Source: DATBLE01 sp963837265 (GTDB taxonomy: Bacteria; Actinomycetota; Thermoleophilia; Gaiellales; Gaiellaceae). Taken from it: DNA of 64,000 nucleotides. Under the pieces are notes generated by a model that did no database searches, was not told the origin of the DNA, and worked only from the letters and a program-made list of their open reading frames with translations. Location of the stretch: the NCBI GenBank assembly GCA_963837265.1, contig CAWIMQ010000001.1:62001-126000 (forward strand), given 5' to 3'. Positions 1-6,810 of this stretch are shown here, one piece after another. Within the stretch, counting starts at the first letter, position 1. Each line of letters begins with the position of its first letter. The position numbers were made by a program, and so were the translations under genes.

Positions 1-312
1 GGCGAGCGGCTGCCCGGCTCCCTCGCGGCCGGGCGTCAGGTAGAGCCGGAGGACGGTGTCGGTCTCGCCGGCGCCCGCGAGCGCCCCGGCGGCGAGCTCC
101 TCGAGCCCGCCGGGCCAGGGAATCGCCAGGCGCTCGGCGGAGGCGCGCATGCGGTCCAGGTGCTCGGCGAGCCGGAACGGCCGCCCGCCGTAGACGCGGA
201 GCGTCTCGAACGCCGCCCGCCCGCGGAGGAGCGCCTCGTCGTCGGCGGGCAGGACCGGCTCGCCGGGGGGGACGAGCCCGCGCCCGGCGACCGCCACCGC
301 GAGCAGGCTCAT
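1..312 (-). CDS. pabC: 4-amino-4-deoxychorismate lyase (aminotransferase class IV), 3' part missing
   Basis: The 104 visible codons read as the N-terminus of a PLP fold-type IV enzyme: a short opening strand, the P-x-D-D-E-A-L-L-R-G-R-A-x-F-E-T stretch, then an R-P-F-R-L-x-E-H-L-x-R segment, all typical of PabC and branched-chain aminotransferase relatives. The catalytic Lys lies beyond the window edge. The ATG at 312 overlaps the TGA of pabB by 4 bp, so the two genes are translationally coupled. The pair would convert chorismate to p-aminobenzoate for folate, PabB making aminodeoxychorismate and PabC eliminating pyruvate. A class IV aminotransferase of other specificity is possible, but the pabB linkage favours PabC. 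Confidence 0.8.
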   Translation of the reverse strand, partial: MSLLAVAVAGRGLVPPGEPVLPADDEALLRGRAAFETLRVYGGRPFRLAEHLDRMRASAERLAIPWPGGLEELAAGALAGAGETDTVLRLYLTPGREGAGQPLA

Positions 313-1493
313 GGATGAGCCTCGACGGTCTTCGAGTGGTTTCCGTCGCCGCGACCGACATGGCGATCCGTAGGCCGTGAGAACGCCGGTGTCGGGGAAG
401 GGCGCTCACGGGGGAAACCGGCTGTCTCCCCCGTGCGAGCGAGCTCGCGCGAAGCGCGGCGAGCGACGAGCGGGGCGCCGATGGCCGCGAGGAGCGGGCG
501 CGCCTTGACGAGGGATTCCTCGATCTCCTCCTCCGGATCGGAGTCCCAGACGATGCCGCCCCCCACCCAGAGATGGATGCGTCCCCCGGCGACCGCGAAG
601 GTGCGGATCGTCAGGGCGAGGTCGAGATCGCCGTTCGGCCAGATGCGGCCGACCGCGCCCATCGACGCGCCGCGGCCGACCGGCTCGAGGGCGGCGATGT
701 GGTCGATCGCCGCGATCTTCGGCGCGCCGGTCACGGAGCCGCCCGGAAACACCGCCGCCAGCAGCTCGGCCAGGCCGACGTCCTCGCGCAGGCGCCCCTC
801 GACGGTCGAGACCATGTGGGCGACCCCGGCCAGCTCGTGCTCGGCCATCAGCACGGGCCAGCGCACGCTGCCCGGCTCGCAGACACGCGAGAGGTCGTTC
901 CGCTCGAGGTCGACGATCATGACGTGCTCGGCCGCGTCCTTGGCCGACGAGACGAGATCGGCTGAGGAGCCGAGCGGCCGCGTCCCCTTGATCGGCTTCG
1001 TCCAGACCCGCCGTCCACGCCGGGACAGAAAGAGCTCCGGAGAGGCGGAGACGACCGTCCAGCCCTCGCCGACGAGCGGGGCAGGCTCGAGCGGACGGAG
1101 GGGCGCGAGCGCGGAGGCGAGCCCGCCCGGATCGCCCCGGAACGGCGCGGAAAGGTGCTGGACGAGGTTCACCTGGTAGACGTCGCCGCGCGCGATCGCC
1201 TCCCGGACGGCCTCGACCGCGGCCGCGTAGCCCTCGTCGCGCCAGGTCCGCTCCCACTCGCCGACCACGAAGGCGCCGGGTGACGGCCGCGGCTCCCGGG
1301 CGGGCCTGATCCGGACCGCGGCCGGCGGGAGCGGGCAGGGCTCGGCAGGCCCCGGGCCCGCCGTCCGCCGGAGCGACCGGGAAAGGCCGTACCCGAGGTA
1401 GACGTCGGCGACGAGCCCTGCGCCTCCGCCCTCGAGGAACCCGGCCGCGCGCAGCTCCCGCTCGACCTCCGCCAGGGAGCCAAGCGCCCTCAT
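309..1493 (-). CDS. pabB: Aminodeoxychorismate synthase component I (chorismate-binding enzyme)
   Basis: 394 residues with a full chorismate-binding domain: GDVYQVNL near residue 105, a PIKGTRP motif near 168, DLERNDLSRVC near 195, HMVSTVEG near 228, FPGGSVTGAPK near 249 and GGGIVWDSDPEEE near 315. The protein makes 4-amino-4-deoxychorismate from chorismate and ammonia. It lacks the long N-terminal domain of TrpE-like enzymes. The last 45 or so residues, from about 350, are low-complexity, look nothing like the family, and coincide with a G-rich palindromic repeat that also occurs at 17.3 kb. The tail therefore looks like repeat-derived extension. The start is an ATG 23 bp from the divergent gene at 1517. 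Confidence 0.88.
   Translation of the reverse strand: MRALGSLAEVERELRAAGFLEGGGAGLVADVYLGYGLSRSLRRTAGPGPAEPCPLPPAAVRIRPAREPRPSPGAFVVGEWERTWRDEGYAAAVEAVREAIARGDVYQVNLVQHLSAPFRGDPGGLASALAPLRPLEPAPLVGEGWTVVSASPELFLSRRGRRVWTKPIKGTRPLGSSADLVSSAKDAAEHVMIVDLERNDLSRVCEPGSVRWPVLMAEHELAGVAHMVSTVEGRLREDVGLAELLAAVFPGGSVTGAPKIAAIDHIAALEPVGRGASMGAVGRIWPNGDLDLALTIRTFAVAGGRIHLWVGGGIVWDSDPEEEIEESLVKARPLLAAIGAPLVARRASRELARTGETAGFPRERPSPTPAFSRPTDRHVGRGDGNHSKTVEAHP
407..435. repeat. G-rich palindromic repeat (family 2) inside the 3' end of pabB
   Basis: CACGGGGGA and TCCCCCGTG form 9-bp arms. The roughly 70 bp around them (about 393-455) match the reverse complement of the duplicated repeat at 17250-17508 with only a few substitutions, including the GGGGAAGGG and GAGCGAGC flanks. 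It is translated as the C-terminal tail of PabB. Confidence 0.7.
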
Positions 1494-1516
1494 GGGCCTA
1501 CGCTAACGTCTGGCCC

Positions 1517-3394
1517 GTGAGGGCGGTCGTCCTCCTGCTCGGCGCGCTCGCGCTGGCACCGCTCGCGCGCGGCGGCGACGTCTCGATCGAGATCTCCGCG
1601 ACGACGTTCTCCCCGGGCACGGGCCCGTTGACGATCACGGCGCAGGTCGGCCACGCGGCGCTCGTCGGCGTACGGCTCGCGGGCCTCGGCGGACGGCCGC
1701 TCGGCTGGCTCGACCCGCCGGCGAGACGCACGCAGGTCTTGGTGGACTGGGACGGAACGCTCGGCGGTCGCCGCGTGCACGACGGCTACTACCGGGTGGA
1801 GCTCGTCTCCGCCGGCCGCGTGATCGCCGACGCCCGCTTTCGGCTCGACGCCACGCCCGCGCGGCTCGACCGCCTGCGGATCTCGAACGGCTCGTCGCCG
1901 TTCGCCGGCGACGGCCCGCTGCTCACCACCGTCAGCCCGAACGGCGACCACTTCCGCGACTACGCCCGGATCCGGTTCGACCTGAGCGAGCCGGCCGCGG
2001 TCACGCTCGACGTCGAGACGACGGTAGCGGCGACGAGGAGGATCTACACGCGGACGTGGCACTTCCGCACGGGCCCGCACTCGATCGGGTGGCAGCCCGC
2101 TGCCAACGTCGCCGCCCGCACCTATCAGCTCGCCCTGACGGCCGAGGACGACGCCGGCAACGTGCTCGCCTACGGCTCGCCGGACGCGCACGTCGGGCGC
2201 CACCCGCGCGCCCCCGTCGTCCGCGTCCAGGGCGTCGACGCGGCGTTCGCACGGCAGAGCTACGAGCCCGGCAAGCTGGGCGCGCTGCGAATCGCCACCG
2301 ACGCCCCCACCTTGACCCTGCAGGCGTTCCGCACCGGCCCGGAGCGGATCGTCACCTACGCCGACTACCTCCTCGAAGGCCAGCCGGTGACGGATCCGTT
2401 GACGGTGAGCTGGCAGAGGGGCCGCGACGCGCCCCGCACGATCGCCTACCGGATCGGGGACTGGCCCTCCGGGCTGTACTTCGTCAAGCTGACCGCCCCC
2501 GACCACCGGGTCGGGTACGCCCCGTTCGTCGTCCGGCCGGCGGCGCTCGGCGCCGCCTCCCGGGTCGCGGTCGTCCTGCCCACGAACAGCTGGCAGGCGT
2601 ACAACTTCTACGACGCCGACGGGGACGGCTGGGGCGACACCTGGTACGCGGGCCCGCCGCACCAGCGCGTCGCGCTCGACCGGCCGTACCTGCACCGGGG
2701 CGTCCCGCCGTTCTTCTACCGCTACGACCAGGGCTTCCTGCACTGGCTGTACTGGAGCGGGAAGACGGTGGACTTCCTCGCCGAGCCCGACCTCGAGAGC
2801 CTGACCGGCGAGCAGCTCGCGGCCGCCTACGACCTGGTCGTGTACCCGGGCCACACCGAGTACGTGACCGCGCACGAGTACGACGCGATCGAGCGCTACC
2901 GCGACCTCGGCGGAAACCTGATGTTCCTGTCCGCGAACGACTTCTTCCGCCGGGTCGACCCGGAGGGCTCGGTGCTGCAGCGGATCGACCAGTGGCGAAG
3001 CCTCGGGCGGCCGGAGGCACGTCTGATCGGCGTCCAGTACCTGGCGAACGACGAGGGCCAGCAGCAGGGCCTCTACACGGTCGAGAGCACGGCCGGCGCG
3101 CCGTGGCTCTGGGAGGGAACCGGCCTCGCGGACGGCTCCACGTTCGGCCAGGCCGTCGGCGGCTACGGGATCGAGATCGACCACACGACCCGCGACTCGC
3201 CGCCGGGGACGCTGGTGCTCGCCGAGGTCCCCGACCTGTTCGGGCCGGGGCTGACCGCGCAGATGACCTACTACGAGACGCCGACGGGCGCGAAGGTGTT
3301 CGCGGCGGGCACGCTCGACTTCGGCGGCTCCGCGCTCACGCCGCCGGTCTCGCAGATGCTCGAGAACCTGTGGGCGCGGCTCACGCGGCCGTAG
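1517..3394 (+). CDS. Secreted protein with N,N-dimethylformamidase-beta-like C-terminal domain
   Basis: 625 residues. A short N-terminal hydrophobic stretch (residues 1-20) reads as a signal peptide. Residues 30-330 hold FlgD/Ig-like beta segments, such as the VSPNGDHFRDYARIRFDL motif near 137 that recurs in wall-associated FlgD-type repeats. Residues 335-625 resemble the C-terminal domain of N,N-dimethylformamidase large subunit: LPTNSWQAYNFYDADGDGWGD, PYLHRGVPPFFYRYDQGFLHWL, VYPGHTEYVTAHEYDAI and a final GAKVFAAGTLDFG. The domain has a glutamine-amidotransferase-like fold, but no enzymatic activity can be assigned here. The GTG start at 1517 sits just after the divergent pabB. The protein is probably exported or wall-bound. 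Confidence 0.7.
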   Translation: MRAVVLLLGALALAPLARGGDVSIEISATTFSPGTGPLTITAQVGHAALVGVRLAGLGGRPLGWLDPPARRTQVLVDWDGTLGGRRVHDGYYRVELVSAGRVIADARFRLDATPARLDRLRISNGSSPFAGDGPLLTTVSPNGDHFRDYARIRFDLSEPAAVTLDVETTVAATRRIYTRTWHFRTGPHSIGWQPAANVAARTYQLALTAEDDAGNVLAYGSPDAHVGRHPRAPVVRVQGVDAAFARQSYEPGKLGALRIATDAPTLTLQAFRTGPERIVTYADYLLEGQPVTDPLTVSWQRGRDAPRTIAYRIGDWPSGLYFVKLTAPDHRVGYAPFVVRPAALGAASRVAVVLPTNSWQAYNFYDADGDGWGDTWYAGPPHQRVALDRPYLHRGVPPFFYRYDQGFLHWLYWSGKTVDFLAEPDLESLTGEQLAAAYDLVVYPGHTEYVTAHEYDAIERYRDLGGNLMFLSANDFFRRVDPEGSVLQRIDQWRSLGRPEARLIGVQYLANDEGQQQGLYTVESTAGAPWLWEGTGLADGSTFGQAVGGYGIEIDHTTRDSPPGTLVLAEVPDLFGPGLTAQMTYYETPTGAKVFAAGTLDFGGSALTPPVSQMLENLWARLTRP

Positions 3395-3403
3395 ACGGGT
3401 CGA

Positions 3404-4306
3404 TCAGGGCGCCTGCCCGCGCAGCCAGGCGAGCACGTCGGCGAACGCCACGTACGGGGCATAGTGGCCGCCGTCGAGCTCGTACAGTTCCGCGTGCGGG
3501 ATCCGGCGGGCCAGCCAGCGGGCATGACCGATCGGCGAGGCCGTGTCCTCGCGCCCTTGCCAGATCCCGACCGGAGCCGGGATCGAGCCGATCTCGAAGC
3601 CCCACGGCCTGGCGAACGCGACCGAGTCGTCGAGCCAGCCTTCGGCCGACTCGCGAACACACTCCGCCATTCCCGCCGCGATCGCGTCGAGGATGTCGGT
3701 GGCCGACGCCAGGACGTCCCGGTCCGCCTCCGGGAACTCCCGGGCGAACTCCAGCAGCACGGCCCGAGGATCGGCGAGGATCGCCCGGCGGATGGGCTCC
3801 ATCTCGGCGAGCGTCTCGGCACGGTCTCGCTCCTCCTGGTCGTCCGCGGCCCGCACGTTCGTCTCGGTCATCCCGTCGCGGAAGTCCAACCCGTCGGCGT
3901 CGATCGGCGCCGCCCCCGAGAGCACCGCCGCCGCGAACACGCGATCCGGCAAGAGCGCGGCGGTCCCGAGCGCGAAGGCTCCGCCGCCGGAGATGCCCAT
4001 CGTTCCGAAGCGGCCGAGCCGAAACGCATCGGCGATCGGCTCGAGGTCGTCCTTCAGGTCGGCGACACGGCGGCCGGGACGGGGGGTCGACCCGCCTCCC
4101 CCCGGCCGGTCGTAGGCGATCAGGCGAATCCCCGCGGCGTCGAGGACCGCCTCGGCGACGGGGCAGACGCGGCTCCCCGGGTTGCCGTGGTGCCAGACCA
4201 CCGGCACGCCGTCTCGGGGGCCGAACGACGCCGCCCGGACGACGCGGCCGCCGGCGACGGCGACGTCGACGTCGATCTCTCCGTCCGGAACGGGCCGCCC
4301 CGTCAC
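3404..4306 (-). CDS. Alpha/beta hydrolase
   Basis: 300 residues with the alpha/beta hydrolase order: oxyanion-hole HHGNPGSR near 39, YDRPGGGGS near 69, nucleophile elbow GISGGG near 104, an acid in WQGREDTASP near 250 and the catalytic His in DGGHYAPY near 278. A helical cap lies between residues 135 and 225. The GTG start overlaps the stop of the DUF4097 gene by 4 bp (GTGA), so it is the last gene of the RHH/42-aa/DUF4097 operon. The substrate is unknown. The family includes esterases, proline iminopeptidases and haloalkane dehalogenases, and nothing visible separates these. Confidence 0.8.
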   Translation of the reverse strand: MTGRPVPDGEIDVDVAVAGGRVVRAASFGPRDGVPVVWHHGNPGSRVCPVAEAVLDAAGIRLIAYDRPGGGGSTPRPGRRVADLKDDLEPIADAFRLGRFGTMGISGGGAFALGTAALLPDRVFAAAVLSGAAPIDADGLDFRDGMTETNVRAADDQEERDRAETLAEMEPIRRAILADPRAVLLEFAREFPEADRDVLASATDILDAIAAGMAECVRESAEGWLDDSVAFARPWGFEIGSIPAPVGIWQGREDTASPIGHARWLARRIPHAELYELDGGHYAPYVAFADVLAWLRGQAP

Positions 4307-5073
4307 GCGCGCACGATCCGGATGTCGCCGCTCATCGTCGCGGCCTTGACCTCGACGAGCGGCCCGGAGGTCTCGGTCTCGACCCCGTCCAGCTCGACCT
4401 CGGAGCTCGTGTCGCCGCTCAGCGAGCGCACGTCCACGTGGAGCCGCGAGCCCTGCCTGATCCCGACGTGGAGGTCGCCGGACGCGGACTTCAGGTCGAG
4501 CGAGCCCTCGGCGACGGACTCGACGAGGAGGTCGCCGGAGGCGGTCTGGACGACGACCCGCTTCGCGGCCGAGCCGATGTGGACGTCGCCCGACGCGGAG
4601 CGAACCGTGGCGCCCGCTCCCGCCGAGGCGACGTCGACGTCGCCGGAGGCGGTGTTCACGTCCAGGCGCCCCCCGACCGTGCCGAGCCGGACGTCGCCGC
4701 TCGCCGAGCGGATCTTCGCGTCGTGCTCGACGTCGCCGGCGAGCACGTCGCCGGAGGCGGTGTTGGCCTGGAAGCCGCCGAAGCGGCCCTCGGCCCGGAT
4801 GTCGGCAGAGGCGACGTTGAGGTCCGCCTCCGTGCCGTGTGGCGCCCGGATCCGGATCCGGTACTCGTCGCCGCGGCCGAGCGAGCGCTTCCTGCGGTGC
4901 TCGATGACGATGTCCCGGCCGTGCTGCTCCACCTTGAGGTTCTCGAGGTCGCCGCGGATCGCCTCGGCCTCGACCACGGTCTCGGGCGTGTCGGCGGTCT
5001 CGATCTCGATCGTGCCGCCGGCGATCCCGCCGCGGAGCCTCGGCGGCTCCTGGGTCTCGAAGTCGTACCTCAT
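4303..5073 (-). CDS. DUF4097-family beta-strand repeat protein
   Basis: 256 residues from an ATG at 5073 preceded by a strong GGAGGAGGAGG ribosome site. From about residue 85 the chain is a ladder of short repeats of the type TASGDV / SASGDV / LSGDT, each adding one strand to a right-handed beta structure, as in DUF4097/DUF2807 'putative adhesin' proteins. There is no signal peptide or membrane segment, so the product is probably cytoplasmic or membrane-peripheral. The reading frame stays open upstream of 5073, but the upstream codons overlap a separate small gene and have no ribosome site. Function unknown. In relatives these genes often sit beside regulators and may sense envelope or metal stress. 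Confidence 0.75.
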   Translation of the reverse strand: MRYDFETQEPPRLRGGIAGGTIEIETADTPETVVEAEAIRGDLENLKVEQHGRDIVIEHRRKRSLGRGDEYRIRIRAPHGTEADLNVASADIRAEGRFGGFQANTASGDVLAGDVEHDAKIRSASGDVRLGTVGGRLDVNTASGDVDVASAGAGATVRSASGDVHIGSAAKRVVVQTASGDLLVESVAEGSLDLKSASGDLHVGIRQGSRLHVDVRSLSGDTSSEVELDGVETETSGPLVEVKAATMSGDIRIVRA

Positions 5074-5198
5074 CTCGACCCCCTCCTCCTCCGGCGCTGC
5101 ACGCTCGCGGCGAACCGCGGCGGGCGCGGGTCGCGCCGGTCGACTCTCCACTCCTCGGCGTCCGGGAAGTGTCCGAACGGTGCGGGCATGAACTTCAT
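5070..5198 (-). CDS. Small ORF, 42 residues, between the RHH regulator and the DUF4097 gene
   Basis: An ATG at 5198 lies 4 nt after a near-perfect AAAGGAGG ribosome site. The frame runs 42 codons (MKFMPAPFGHFPDAEEWRVD..., ending in an Arg-rich QRRRRRGSR) to a TGA that overlaps the ATG of the DUF4097 gene (ATGA). The Arg run is encoded by the DUF4097 ribosome site itself. The site strength and the stop/start overlap argue that it is translated and couples the downstream gene. The sequence is not recognised. It could be a true small protein or a leader peptide whose main job is coupling. Confidence 0.55.
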   Translation of the reverse strand: MKFMPAPFGHFPDAEEWRVDRRDPRPPRFAASVQRRRRRGSR

Positions 5199-5209
5199 CG
5201 ATCCTCCTT

Positions 5210-5662
5210 TCAGCTCCGGCCGTAGCCGGTGAGTCGGCTGCCGATCCGCGACGTGGCGGCACTCGACAGCCCCCGGGCGAGCGCCTTGACGATCCAGGCG
5301 TTGACGGAGACGCCCTCCCTCGTCGCGGCCCCCTCGATCGAGGCTTTGAGCGAGTCGGGCAGGCGGAGCGTGATGCGGGCGGTGAGGCCGTCCTCCGGCT
5401 GGGGGGCCGGCGCGGCCTGCTCGTCCTCGACGTAGACGAGCGACGGCTCCCGGCCGGCGAGGCGGACCTCGACGTGGCCGGCAGGAAGCTGCGAGGTGAC
5501 CTCGAGCGCGGCCTCGGACAGGATCTCGAGCAGGCGCAGGCCGAGCGTGGAGGCGAGCGCCTCGCTCAGCCGCTCCGCCGCAGCCGCGACCTGCTCGTCC
5601 CCGATCGCCGCCAGGGAGGCCAGCTCCGCGCGCAACGCCTGGACGTGTGGCTCCAGCTCCAT
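5210..5662 (-). CDS. Ribbon-helix-helix (Arc/CopG-type) regulator
   Basis: 150 residues. The C-terminal part (about 92-135, ARITLRLPDSLKASIEGAATREGVSVNAWIVKALARGL) is a ribbon-helix-helix DNA-binding fold, with a beta strand followed by two helices and the GVSVNAWI turn. The first 60 residues are helical (possible coiled coil) and the middle is an acidic/Pro linker, perhaps a ligand or oligomer domain. It is the first gene of an operon with the 42-aa ORF and DUF4097. A perfect 19-bp palindrome overlaps its -10 element and ends 3 bp before the start codon, so autorepression is the simplest reading. An antitoxin role is less likely, since no toxin partner is seen. Confidence 0.7.
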   Translation of the reverse strand: MELEPHVQALRAELASLAAIGDEQVAAAAERLSEALASTLGLRLLEILSEAALEVTSQLPAGHVEVRLAGREPSLVYVEDEQAAPAPQPEDGLTARITLRLPDSLKASIEGAATREGVSVNAWIVKALARGLSSAATSRIGSRLTGYGRS

Positions 5663-5664
5663 CG

Positions 5665-5683
5665 TGATGTCATTATGACATCA
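5665..5683. promoter_or_regulatory. Perfect palindromic operator TGATGTCAT-T-ATGACATCA
   Basis: Two 9-bp arms are exactly complementary around a single central T. The site spans the -10 region of the promoter reading into the RHH gene and stops 2 bp short of its ATG. It is AT-rich against a GC-rich background. Inferred to be the binding site of the RHH protein, which would block its own operon. Confidence 0.7.
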
Positions 5684-5699
5684 TCTAAGTGTCTGTCAA
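5672..5699 (-). promoter_or_regulatory. Promoter of the RHH-DUF4097 operon
   Basis: On the minus strand a consensus -35 TTGACA (5699-5694) is followed after 16 nt by CATAAT (5677-5672). Transcription would start near 5665, leaving only about 3 nt before the ATG at 5662, so the mRNA is probably leaderless. The -35 overlaps the stop codon of the transglycosylase gene. Confidence 0.6.
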
Positions 5700-6259
5700 G
5701 TGTCTCCCTGGCGCCGGAGCGACGGATAACCGTCACGGTAGGCCTGCTTCAGGCTCTCCACCCGGTCGACGAACGCACGGGTCTCCTCGAACTGGATCGG
5801 GAGATGCCGGGCGCGCCAGCGGTCGACGTTCGCCTGGCCCGCGTTGTAGGCCGCGAGCGCCAGCCGCTCGGAGCCGTACTTGTCGAGCAGGTGGCGCAGG
5901 TACCAGGCTCCGTAGCGCACGTTGAGCTCGGGGTCGTACAGGTCGCCGACACGGAAGCTCGACCCGCCGGTGCGCTCGGCGATCCCCATCGCAGTCTCCG
6001 GGAGCAGCTGCATCAGCCCGATCGCCCCGCGGTCCGAGCGCGCGCCGGCGTCGAACTTGCTCTCCTGGTAGATCACCGCGGCGAGCAGCGCCGGGTCGAG
6101 CCGGTAGTTGCGGGCGTGGCCGACGACGATCTCCTCGTAGCGCAGCGGATGCCAGAGACGGTCGTACCAGGCGGGCCGGGTGAAGTGGACGACCGCGAAG
6201 ACGACGAGCAGCGCCGCGACCAGCGTGACGCCGGCGGCGAGCCGTCCGCTCAGCCGCAT
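5696..6259 (-). CDS. Lytic transglycosylase (SLT/GH23 domain), membrane-anchored
   Basis: 187 residues from the ATG at 6259. Residues 5-25 form one hydrophobic segment (signal anchor), followed by a soluble-lytic-transglycosylase domain: YQESKFD with the catalytic Glu near 69, GAIGLMQLLPETA near 82, YDPELNVRYGAWYL near 110 and ALAAYNAGQANV near 135. It cleaves the MurNAc-GlcNAc bond of peptidoglycan to a 1,6-anhydro product outside the membrane. The open frame extends further upstream, but that part is Arg-rich shadow of coaE. The gene overlaps the 3' end of coaE by 10 bp. Confidence 0.85.
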   Translation of the reverse strand: MRLSGRLAAGVTLVAALLVVFAVVHFTRPAWYDRLWHPLRYEEIVVGHARNYRLDPALLAAVIYQESKFDAGARSDRGAIGLMQLLPETAMGIAERTGGSSFRVGDLYDPELNVRYGAWYLRHLLDKYGSERLALAAYNAGQANVDRWRARHLPIQFEETRAFVDRVESLKQAYRDGYPSLRRQGDT

Positions 6260-6804
6260 CGCCCGTGGAGCGCCGCGAGCACCTCCTCGACGAAGGCGTC
6301 GAGCTCGCCGAGGGTGCCGTCGTTCACGTACGCGAAGTCGGCGCGGGCGACCTTCTCGGCGTCGGGGACGAGGCGTGCCTCGCGGGCGTCGCCCGCATGG
6401 CCGGTGCGGGCGGCGCGAACGGCCTCGGGGGCGGTGATCACGACCACGGCGTCGAACCGCGCCTCGCCACCTGTCTCGAAGAGAAGTGGGATCTCGGTGA
6501 CCGCGATCTTCGCGTCCAGCCCGGCGAGCCACTCCTCCTCGAGCCTGGCTACACGCGGGTGGAGGAGCCCCTCGAGCCAGGCGAGCTCGGCCGGGTCGGC
6601 GAAGACGACCTCGGCGATGCGCGGACGGTCGGTGGTCCCGAATCGCCGCTCCAGGGCCGAGCGCACCTCGGCATCCTCCGCGATCAGGCGGTGGACGACC
6701 TCGTCGGCCGAGAGCGCGGGCACTCCACGGCGGACGAATGCTCGCAGCGCCTCGCTCTTCCCCGCCCCGATGCCGCCGGTGACGGCGACAGTGAGCGGCG
6801 CCAT
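6250..6804 (-). CDS. coaE: Dephospho-CoA kinase
   Basis: 184 residues with Walker A GGIGAGKSE at 10-18, SADEVVHRLI near 33, the substrate-lid region HPRV near 82 and VTEIPLLFETGG near 106, which is the CoaE signature order. It catalyses the last step of coenzyme A synthesis, phosphorylation of the 3'-hydroxyl of dephospho-CoA. It lies 6 bp downstream of rpsA, so it is in the same transcription unit, with the transglycosylase following. Confidence 0.93.
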   Translation of the reverse strand: MAPLTVAVTGGIGAGKSEALRAFVRRGVPALSADEVVHRLIAEDAEVRSALERRFGTTDRPRIAEVVFADPAELAWLEGLLHPRVARLEEEWLAGLDAKIAVTEIPLLFETGGEARFDAVVVITAPEAVRAARTGHAGDAREARLVPDAEKVARADFAYVNDGTLGELDAFVEEVLAALHGRCG

Positions 6805-6810
6805 GGGAAG

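Noticed and set aside
2056..5232. 1058-codon plus-strand frame across the first operons
   Set aside because: Crosses several genes in both orientations and is Arg/Pro-rich; GC-skew artefact.
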